5,419 bases of DNA from Planctomycetota bacterium (lineage in GTDB: Bacteria > Planctomycetota > UBA8108 > UBA1146 > JAJFFE01): the NCBI GenBank assembly GCA_020425835.1, contig JAGQRC010000306.1, forward strand, positions 1 to 5,419, given 5' to 3'. The notes beneath the pieces were generated by a model. It worked only from the letters and a program-made list of their open reading frames with translations. It was not told the DNA's origin and did not search any database. A program made the position numbers and the translations under genes. This document shows, in pieces, positions 1 through 5,419 of the stretch. Each line of letters starts with the position of its first letter. Within the stretch, counting starts at the first letter, position 1.

Positions 1-209
1 ACGACACCCTCGTAACGAAGGAACCCACCGGACGGGCTCACCGAGATCCGGTCTCCAGAGTGAACGTCGGCCGACAGGAACGGCGCGGTCACGACCCTCC
101 ACGTGCCTTCCCCCTCCTCGGCCGGCACCGCCCAGACGTCCTCCGACTCGTGGCGCGGAAACCCGACGAGCGGCAATCGGATCCTCACCTTCGACGGCGT
201 CGCGCTCAT
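1..209 (-). CDS. DUF4265-like protein, N-terminal part (3' end outside window)
   Basis: This is an open frame of 69 complete codons that starts at ATG 209-207 and has no stop before the window edge, so the C-terminus is missing. The protein opens MSATPSKVRIRLPLVGFPR. It then shows W26-A-V-P29, W37-R-V-V, the A-P-F triplet at 42-44, G52-D53 and a following beta-like stretch ending R65-Y-E. The order 'W-x-V-P, short gap, aromatic, x-PF, then GD' resembles the DUF4265 family (small bacterial proteins of unknown function); I recognise this by pattern only. No signal peptide or membrane segment is visible. Its ATG overlaps the stop of the acyl-CoA dehydrogenase gene in ATGA, which implies translational coupling. 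The nearest Shine-Dalgarno-like stretch, AGAAGGG at 228-222, lies 12 bases upstream, rather far for strong independent initiation. The reading frame is solid; the family name is moderately sure and the function unknown. Confidence 0.75.
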   Translation of the reverse strand, partial: MSATPSKVRIRLPLVGFPRHESEDVWAVPAEEGEGTWRVVTAPFLSADVHSGDRISVSPSGGFLRYEGV

Positions 210-2269
210 CGAGGTTGTCGACCCTTCTGGAGTTCCTCGTCCCAGGGGTGACCGAAGGGCTCCGGCTCGACCCCCGAGATCAGATCGCACTCGCCGCGCT
301 CGAGGTCTCGACCGATCTTCGCGAGTCGTGCGCGAATGCGCCCGATCGAAGGGATCGCGCGAAGGATCCGGATCTCGCCGGCTCGGCCCAGGAGCAGCTC
401 CGCCTGGAGCGCCGCGATCTCCGTCGTGCTCTCGCTCTTCCCGATCGCGTGGTGACAGACGGCGAGCGCCGAGACGAGATGCTCGATCCGCCGGCCGAAC
501 CGCTGCAGCGGGATCTGCGTCCGCGTGAGCTCCAACTGGTAGTAGAGATTCATCCCGAGGTAGGCCCAGCGCTGCGCCCGAAGGCACCGCTCGGCACGCT
601 TCGCGAATCGGCGGAGCAGCGGCGGCAGTCCCGAGTAGCGCGACTGCCAGCCGGCCGGGACCCACGCCATTGGAAGCCGAAGGAGATCCACGATCGCGTT
701 GCGCGCGATCCATCCGACGAGGCCCCAGAAGCTCTTCTCGCCGAGGAGCTTCAGGTTGGCCGACAGCGCACGTCCCGGCGTCTTCAGAAAGGTGCCTGGA
801 GTGATCCGGAGAATGCGTTCCTCGCGCGGCAGCGGTTGACCGTCCGGCCCCACGTTGAGGGACTGGATCACGCCGAGTAGACCCGCGAGGTAGCGGTCGA
901 CGAAGCTCCCCGTGATGTCCTTGACCATGCCCATCAGGATCAGGTCGTCCTCGCCCTCGACGACCCCGAAGACGTGCATGTTGCTCCGCGCCTCGTTGAC
1001 CCGCGACCGTTTGTCGAAGCTCCGGCCTCCGAGCACGCGCTCGCACGCGATCAACGATTCCAGGGATGACCGTGCGGCGGCCGATTTGGTCAGGTCGCGC
1101 AGCCCCGCCAGGTCCACCCCCGCCGCGTCCTGCTCGAGGGACAGATGGGAGAGCGCTCGCGACATCAACGCGCCTCCCAGGATTCGGCCGAGAGCGAGGC
1201 GCGGGAGCTCGTGCTTGATCACCTTCCCGCCGACCCCGTCCCGAACGCGCGCGTAGTGGGCTGCGTCAGCGGCGAACATCCGCTGGTAGCCGGCAGCCAT
1301 GGAGGCGAGCATGCAGCGCCCCATGCGCAGACAGTAGAACAGCACTTCGACGCCGTCGGCCGGGATCTCCTGGGACTTCGCGACCGGGAAGTTGTCGAAC
1401 TCGATGCGGGAGTTGTAGTTCGACGTGAAGGCATCGACCTCGGACGACCGGCAGAAGAATCCGAAGTCTTGGGTGCCGTCGCGGGAGACGTCACGCTCCG
1501 GCAACTCGACGACAAACAGCCCGACCTTCTTGCCACCCGACCCGATCCGCGCGACGACGCCGACCAGCGAGCCGTGACGCGCGTTCGTGATGTACAGCTT
1601 GTTCCGCTCGCCGGTCGCGAAGAGGCGCCAACCGTCGCCGCTCGGGTCCGGCTCGACGTAGGCCTGGACCTTCTTCGCGTTGACGCCGACGCCCACTTCG
1701 GTGAGGCCGAAGCCCATGAGCCGCCCCTCGACGACCATCGGGAGGAACAGGCGCCGCTGCTCATCGGTTCCGTATCCGAGCAACGAGCCGGCGCCGATCG
1801 TGAGCTCTCCGGAGAGCTCGACGGCGAACGCACCGAGGCCGTTGGCGGCGAGTTCCTCCTCGAGGATCGCGAGCTCGTTGTAGGTCGCGGCCTTTCCCCC
1901 GAACTCCGTCGGCACGGTGAAGCCGTAGCCGCCGCTCGCAGCAACGACGCGACGGAGCTCTTCGGTGATCTTGCGGTCCGCGGTGAACGCCTCGCCGCGA
2001 GTCAAACAGCCCAGCGCGGCCTGGAGCACCGACTGACCGCGCTGCGCGGTCCGATCGAACTCCGCGGCGCCTCGCAACTCCCCCGGCTCGGGAACCGGCC
2101 CGTAGATCAAACGCTCCACGAGGCCATCCCGGTGGGCGCCGAGTTTCTTCTTCGCGGCGAGTGCGGCGTCGTCGAGCGCTCCGACATCGCGGGCGGATTC
2201 TGCATCACCCGCAGCGGCGAGCGCCTGAGCCGCCGTCGACGTGGGCGTGGGATTCACTTCAGCGTTCAT
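206..2269 (-). CDS. FadE-like acyl-CoA dehydrogenase with long C-terminal extension
   Basis: This 687-residue protein is expected to oxidise acyl-CoA to trans-2-enoyl-CoA using FAD, the first step of beta-oxidation. The first ~70 residues are Ala-rich and probably flexible. The helical N-domain follows (about 75-180, with GYGFTVPTEFGG at 114-125), then the beta-domain with FGLTEVGVGVN (187-197) and NKLYITNAR (223-231), then the C-terminal helical domain (about 305-465) with RVLGGRSFDKRS (411-422) and VVEGEDDLI (436-444). Glu438 lies where family members place the catalytic base. Residues 466-687 go beyond the core fold; FadE and human VLCAD/ACAD9 are also extended. The extension holds a hydrophobic stretch at 514-540 that could be a membrane-associating helix, then basic helices. 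The usual TEPGAGSD motif is altered to TEVGVGVN, so substrate range or even activity is uncertain. ATG 2269 is supported by GAGG at 2282-2279, nine bases upstream. The 3' end overlaps the next gene by four bases. Confidence 0.9.
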   Translation of the reverse strand: MNAEVNPTPTSTAAQALAAAGDAESARDVGALDDAALAAKKKLGAHRDGLVERLIYGPVPEPGELRGAAEFDRTAQRGQSVLQAALGCLTRGEAFTADRKITEELRRVVAASGGYGFTVPTEFGGKAATYNELAILEEELAANGLGAFAVELSGELTIGAGSLLGYGTDEQRRLFLPMVVEGRLMGFGLTEVGVGVNAKKVQAYVEPDPSGDGWRLFATGERNKLYITNARHGSLVGVVARIGSGGKKVGLFVVELPERDVSRDGTQDFGFFCRSSEVDAFTSNYNSRIEFDNFPVAKSQEIPADGVEVLFYCLRMGRCMLASMAAGYQRMFAADAAHYARVRDGVGGKVIKHELPRLALGRILGGALMSRALSHLSLEQDAAGVDLAGLRDLTKSAAARSSLESLIACERVLGGRSFDKRSRVNEARSNMHVFGVVEGEDDLILMGMVKDITGSFVDRYLAGLLGVIQSLNVGPDGQPLPREERILRITPGTFLKTPGRALSANLKLLGEKSFWGLVGWIARNAIVDLLRLPMAWVPAGWQSRYSGLPPLLRRFAKRAERCLRAQRWAYLGMNLYYQLELTRTQIPLQRFGRRIEHLVSALAVCHHAIGKSESTTEIAALQAELLLGRAGEIRILRAIPSIGRIRARLAKIGRDLERGECDLISGVEPEPFGHPWDEELQKGRQPR

Positions 2270-2335
2270 GGCGTCGAACCTCGGCCCGCGCGCGTCGCTC
2301 GCGGGGAACGACCTTCGGGCTCACCAGAGTGTGGG

Positions 2336-2914
2336 TCAATTGACCGTTGGGTCGCTCGGCATCTCCGCATAGAGACGGTAAACGCCGCCGAGCTCCCGGA
2401 GGGCGTTCGGCCACATCGCGTCGGAACGCACGTCGAAGACGAGCTCACGCGTCGCGGGACGAACGATCCAGGAGTCCTCCTGCAACTCGCCGTCGAGCTG
2501 CCCCGCGCCCCAGCCGGCGTATCCGAGCAGGAAGCGGTAGCTCGTCGCCTCATCTTCTCCTCGTGCGATCGCGTCGACCGCCGCCCGGATGTCGTCGACG
2601 AGGACGACCCCGTCGATCACTCGGTGGTCGGCCCCCGTGGCGTCGCCGTCCACGGCACGGAGCGCCATGAGCCGGTTCTGCTCCACGGGACCCCCGCAGA
2701 AGACCTGACCGGCCTTCTCCGGAAGCACCCCGCCATCATCGACGATCTCCGCGAACAACTGCGCGAGCGATGCATCGAGCGGTCGATTGACGACCAACCC
2801 CATCGAGCCCTGATCACTGTGCTCGCAGATCAACACCACCGATCGACGAAAGTTCGGATCGGAGAGCGATGGCGCGGCGAGGAGGAAGGACCCGCTGGTC
2901 ACGGTGGGTTTCAT
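2336..2914 (-). CDS. yqgE: YqgE/AlgH family protein
   Basis: This 192-residue protein is full length for the family (usually about 180-200). The diagnostic blocks are all present: GSFLLAAPSL (8-17), the RRSVVLICEH strand (23-32), GLVVNRP (39-45), the F-C-G-G-P-V turn (72-77), FLLGYAGWGAGQLDGEL (128-144), S-W-I (148-150) and the F-D pair (160-161). There is no signal peptide or membrane segment, so it should be cytoplasmic. The family was once described as a regulator of alginate synthesis (AlgH) in Pseudomonas, but its molecular function is not established. The ATG at 2914 is preceded by GAGAG (2925-2921) with a six-base gap, and the first strand begins soon after, which supports this start. 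It lies 55 bases after the exonuclease gene and 66 bases before the dehydrogenase gene, on the same strand, and may share their transcript. Confidence 0.95.
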   Translation of the reverse strand: MKPTVTSGSFLLAAPSLSDPNFRRSVVLICEHSDQGSMGLVVNRPLDASLAQLFAEIVDDGGVLPEKAGQVFCGGPVEQNRLMALRAVDGDATGADHRVIDGVVLVDDIRAAVDAIARGEDEATSYRFLLGYAGWGAGQLDGELQEDSWIVRPATRELVFDVRSDAMWPNALRELGGVYRLYAEMPSDPTVN

Positions 2915-2935
2915 CCGGATCTCTCAACCCTGAGG

Positions 2936-2964
2936 AAAAGCCCGAACGGAGGCGTCGAGCGGGC
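2936..2964 (-). terminator. Weak hairpin plus T4 between mrfB and yqgE
   Basis: Read on the minus strand, a GCCCG arm (2964-2960) pairs with CGGGC (2944-2940) across a 15-base loop. The second arm is followed directly by TTTT (2939-2936). The stem is only five G:C pairs, the loop is wide and the T-run short, so at best this is a leaky attenuator in the 55-base gap between the exonuclease and yqgE genes. It could equally be chance in G+C-rich sequence. Confidence 0.2.
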
Positions 2965-2969
2965 GCGGA

Positions 2970-3929
2970 TCATACTCCTTCCGCGGTTTCGTCTCCAACC
3001 CCGGTCGTGCCCCGCAAGCGCGGGAACAGCGCCACCATCGTCGTGAGGTCGATCCGATTGTGATAGAGGACCGGCGCCAGGTGTCGCGGATCACCCGTCT
3101 CGACGAAGTCGAGGAATCGGAGAGGAACCTCCAACCCGGGAACGTCCTCCCCCGAGCGCTCCTTGGCGATGATCTCCCGCTCGAGCGTCGAGAGCTTGCA
3201 GTTCGGAAGCGTCCCCTTGTAGAGCCGCCGCGCGAGATGGAGCAGGTCGTGGACCGCGAACGCGTCACGGTCGAGCTTCGGGAAGCCGTGGAACGCAAGC
3301 CGACGATCGAGTGCCGGCAGATCGAAGCTCCGTCCGTTGTACGTGACGATGGTCGCGCATTGCTGGAGTCGCTGACGTGCCCGTTCGACGAGCGCCCGTT
3401 CGTCAGCGATGTCCTCCGCGATCTCCTGTCTCAGCCGCAAGCGGTCGCCCTCCCACCAGAGGAGCCCCGACATGAACAGCTGGTCGTGCGACGCGAGCCC
3501 GGTCGTCTCCAGATCGAAGTAGATCGTGCCGCTTCGCGCGGGGACCGACGACTCGGGACCGTCGTAGAGATCGAGTGCGAAATCCGGCGCGAAGTGGTCC
3601 GGCGCCGCCGTCGCAGGATCGATCCACTCCTCCCAGACCCACAGCGCGCCCTCACGAACCAACGTCACCGAAGATGCATCGTCGACATCGACCGGTCGGT
3701 CGCCGACGCCCCACGGATCCCGCGCCGATCCCGCCCCCCGACTCTGCTCCGCTGAAGGCTCCCCCCAGCTCGCCTGCGCGGGGGCCGCGTCGTCCCGCGA
3801 GCCGCGCCGGAACGAACGAGCGAGTTCGCCCCAGGTCCGCGGCGAGGTCGTCCCCTCCGGGTCCTGCCAGCGAGAGCTCTCCCGGAGCGCCTCGATGCGC
3901 GCGCGCAACGAACGACCGCTCCAACTCAT
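2970..3929 (-). CDS. mrfB: MrfB/YprB-type DEDD exonuclease (RNase H-like fold)
   Basis: This 319-residue protein is a predicted metal-dependent 3'-5' exonuclease of the DEDD (DnaQ-like) superfamily, RNase_H_2 type. The catalytic acidic residues are visible: Asp139 and Glu141 in IYFDLETTGL, Asp203 in YNGRSFDLP, and Asp294 in YHNRIDLTTM, with His290 nearby. In Bacillus subtilis MrfB works with the helicase MrfA in UvrABC-independent repair of mitomycin C damage; the same role is inferred here from the adjacent helicase. Residues 1-130 lack a recognisable domain and include a polar, probably disordered part (about 40-85). Only about 25 residues follow Asp294, so the C-terminal helical-repeat region I recall for the roughly 410-residue B. 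subtilis protein is absent. ATG 3929 is chosen because it overlaps the helicase stop in ATGA and has GGAG (3938-3935) five bases upstream. The frame stays open up to 4220, but that stretch lies within the helicase gene. Confidence 0.92.
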   Translation of the reverse strand: MSWSGRSLRARIEALRESSRWQDPEGTTSPRTWGELARSFRRGSRDDAAPAQASWGEPSAEQSRGAGSARDPWGVGDRPVDVDDASSVTLVREGALWVWEEWIDPATAAPDHFAPDFALDLYDGPESSVPARSGTIYFDLETTGLASHDQLFMSGLLWWEGDRLRLRQEIAEDIADERALVERARQRLQQCATIVTYNGRSFDLPALDRRLAFHGFPKLDRDAFAVHDLLHLARRLYKGTLPNCKLSTLEREIIAKERSGEDVPGLEVPLRFLDFVETGDPRHLAPVLYHNRIDLTTMVALFPRLRGTTGVGDETAEGV

Positions 3930-5419
3930 GGAGTCTCCGTCGACGCGGCCGGTCCGCCGCCGATGCCGCGGATCGCCTTCTGCGCCTTGCGCTCCGTCCG
4001 GGGGTCGAGCTCCGGCGGCGGCACCTCCGGCGGAGTCACCGACCGGATCGGCACTCCGGCGAGTTTCGGCTCGTAGAGGCCACGACCGAGGAGGGCATGG
4101 AGGAGGAACCGCGCCGCCTCCTTCGGGTAGGGGTACTCGAGGATGGCCGGCTCCATGTAGGTCTCGACCCGCGTGTCGGCCGGGAGCACGCACGAGGGAC
4201 AGCCTGCGTCGCACGGGCAATCGTCGGCCGCCTCGAGCGCCGCCTCGAGGATCGCCTCGAACTGCTGGTAGCCGACCTCGGAGTAGCCGATCCCGCCGGG
4301 GTAGAGGTCGTAGACGTAGACGCGTTGACCGTCGATGAACGTGTCGATGTCGCCCGGATCACAGAACGCTCGGATCGAGAGCATCTGTTGGAACAGCCGC
4401 GCCAGGCCGTGAAGACCCGAGCGGAGGAAGTCGGGACCGTACTCGTCCGTCGCTCGGACCACCCCGTCGGCAACATCGAGGATGAGCGCTACGGTGTCCA
4501 GCTCCAGCGGAGGGAGATCGAGCTTCCCGTAGCCGATGTTCTCGAGCGTGTGGAACCGCACCTTCTTGAAGCCGGTGATGTGCGTGACGACATCGACCTC
4601 GCCCAGCGCGAGTCGCCCGCCGCGCTCGTCCCGCTGCTCCCACTCGTCGCGAACGGTCACGTTCTTCTGACAGAGCACCTGCGTGTAGTAGCCCGTCTCC
4701 TTCTTGCGGATGTGGACGATCTTGTTGACGGGGTCCATGCGCTCCACGAGGTGCGTCTCGGTCCGGTGGATGTAGACCGCTTGCTCGTAGAGCGACAGCA
4801 TCCCGGCGACGTAGTCGAGCTCCCCGACGATGGCTTCCTCGCCGTAACGGTAGATCGTGAAGTTCTCGTCGCTCGCGGTGCGAAGCTTGACGTCCTGCGC
4901 CGGGTAGTCTCGATCGACGTAGTAGAACCGGCCCGAGGTCTCCTTGAGCCGCCCCTCCTCCGCGAGCATCCGCAGCATCGGCAGGAGATCTCGCCCGAAC
5001 AACGCTTCGTCGGCCTGCTCCAACGGGAGCTCGTACGCCGCGCAGACGAGGTGGCGAATCATGATGTAGGGATTCGACCACTCGATCACCGCGCTCTCGG
5101 GACTCCGCTCGAACAGCGCATCCGGATGGCGCATGAAGTACTGATCGACCGGCTCCTGGCCGGCGACGAAGAAGACCAGGGACGATGCGTTCCGCCGGCC
5201 CGCGCGTCCGGCTTGTTGGAGGAACGACGAGACGCTTCCCGGCCAGCCCGCAACGATGCAGGCATCGAGCCCGCCGATGTCGATCCCCAACTCGAGCGCG
5301 CTCGTCGCCACCACGCCATCGAGATCTCCGCCGAACAGCCGGCTCTCGATCGCGCGACGCTCGCTCGGCAGGTAGCCGCCGCGATACGCCTCGATCCTCG
5401 GCACCAGGTCCTGATGGTG
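3926..5419 (-). CDS. mrfA: MrfA/YprA-type DExH helicase, C-terminal part (5' end outside window)
   Basis: The frame is open through the window edge, giving 497 C-terminal residues of a superfamily 2 helicase; the ATP-binding domain with the Walker A and DExH motifs lies outside. Counting from the first visible codon, the second RecA-like domain shows YRGGYLPSERR (12-22), motif V TSALELGIDIG (39-49) and motif VI QQAGRAGRR with its arginine fingers (68-76). These are followed by the family-typical DQYFMRHP (92-99) and HLVCAAYELP (123-132). The DUF1998 region carries YDLYPGGIGYSE (370-381) and the cysteine cluster C401-x-C403-x3-C407-x2-C410, a zinc site. Roughly the last 40 residues are Pro-rich and probably disordered. 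MrfA of Bacillus subtilis (about 750 residues) is a helicase for repair of mitomycin C adducts; the same job is inferred here because an MrfB-type nuclease follows with a 4-base overlap. A GTG at 5404 is internal, not the start: conserved-looking sequence continues upstream of it (HHQDLVPRIEAYRGG). Confidence 0.94.
   Translation of the reverse strand, partial: HHQDLVPRIEAYRGGYLPSERRAIESRLFGGDLDGVVATSALELGIDIGGLDACIVAGWPGSVSSFLQQAGRAGRRNASSLVFFVAGQEPVDQYFMRHPDALFERSPESAVIEWSNPYIMIRHLVCAAYELPLEQADEALFGRDLLPMLRMLAEEGRLKETSGRFYYVDRDYPAQDVKLRTASDENFTIYRYGEEAIVGELDYVAGMLSLYEQAVYIHRTETHLVERMDPVNKIVHIRKKETGYYTQVLCQKNVTVRDEWEQRDERGGRLALGEVDVVTHITGFKKVRFHTLENIGYGKLDLPPLELDTVALILDVADGVVRATDEYGPDFLRSGLHGLARLFQQMLSIRAFCDPGDIDTFIDGQRVYVYDLYPGGIGYSEVGYQQFEAILEAALEAADDCPCDAGCPSCVLPADTRVETYMEPAILEYPYPKEAARFLLHALLGRGLYEPKLAGVPIRSVTPPEVPPPELDPRTERKAQKAIRGIGGGPAASTETP
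3935..3938 (-). promoter_or_regulatory. Shine-Dalgarno GGAG for mrfB inside the end of mrfA
   Basis: GGAG on the minus strand lies five bases before ATG 3929. It decides the start of the exonuclease gene in favour of the ATG that overlaps the helicase stop rather than any start further upstream in the same open frame. Combined with the ATGA overlap it suggests reinitiation by ribosomes finishing the helicase. Confidence 0.7.

Noticed and set aside
103..880. Plus-strand open frames of 141 and 221 codons opposite the end of the dehydrogenase gene.
   Set aside because: The first is Arg/Ser-rich and the second Arg/Leu/Glu-rich, with no motifs; both lie antisense to a convincing coding region, and part of the first is opposite the DUF4265-like gene.
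2283..2312. Alternating CG-rich stretch upstream of the dehydrogenase start as a possible operator or palindrome.
   Set aside because: It has no clean inverted repeat of useful length and such runs are common in G+C-rich DNA.
1145..3046. A 633-codon open frame on the plus strand spanning most of the dehydrogenase gene, the intergenic gap and the yqgE gene.
   Set aside because: It lies opposite two well-supported genes and its translation is rich in Arg, Glu and Asp with no recognisable motif. Long antisense open frames are expected in G+C-rich coding sequence where stop codons are rare.
3930..4220. Upstream extension of the exonuclease frame by 97 codons to an earlier start.
   Set aside because: The extra residues are Arg/Pro/Gly-rich shadow sequence of the helicase C-terminus, while ATG 3929 has a well-spaced GGAG and the ATGA overlap.
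3895..4476. Overlapping open frames on both strands around the helicase C-terminus.
   Set aside because: Their translations are Arg/Pro/Ser-rich low-complexity products of frame-shifted or antisense reading of the helicase, which has clear motifs in its own frame.
5402..5404. GTG as a start codon of the helicase gene.
   Set aside because: The frame stays open to the window edge and the residues before it (HHQDL) fit continuous helicase sequence leading into the conserved YRGGYLPSERR block; the true start is outside the window.

Overview
The window is a compact, G+C-rich stretch of bacterial chromosome (high G+C judged by eye) with five protein-coding genes, all read from the minus strand and covering almost every base. 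In transcription order, from the high-coordinate end down, they are: the C-terminal part of an MrfA/YprA-type DExH helicase with a DUF1998 zinc-binding region; an MrfB/YprB-type DEDD exonuclease; a YqgE/AlgH-family protein; a large FadE-like acyl-CoA dehydrogenase with a long C-terminal extension; and the N-terminal 69 codons of a DUF4265-like protein that runs off the low-coordinate edge.

Spacing suggests one directon with two tightly coupled pairs. The helicase stop and exonuclease start share ATGA (4-base overlap). The dehydrogenase and the DUF4265-like gene share the same kind of ATGA overlap. The YqgE gene sits between the pairs, with 55 bases before it and 66 after it. Neither gap contains a convincing promoter. 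A weak hairpin followed by four T's lies in the 55-base gap.

Functionally, the first pair is the MrfAB DNA-repair module, known in Bacillus subtilis for UvrABC-independent repair of mitomycin C damage. The helicase unwinds and the nuclease degrades. The second pair joins an acyl-CoA oxidation enzyme with a small protein of unknown function. The YqgE protein has no settled molecular role. No obvious biochemical link joins the repair and lipid halves, so co-orientation may only reflect gene packing.

The organism cannot be identified from this window. High G+C, a FadE-like dehydrogenase, YqgE (mostly Gram-negative), DUF4265 and MrfAB together would fit a free-living Gram-negative lineage such as Myxococcota or a related group, but this is inference. 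No RNA genes, mobile elements, CRISPR arrays or substantial repeats were seen. I found no clearly new system. The points most worth checking are the diverged active-site region and long tail of the dehydrogenase, its coupling to the DUF4265-like gene, and the short MrfB.
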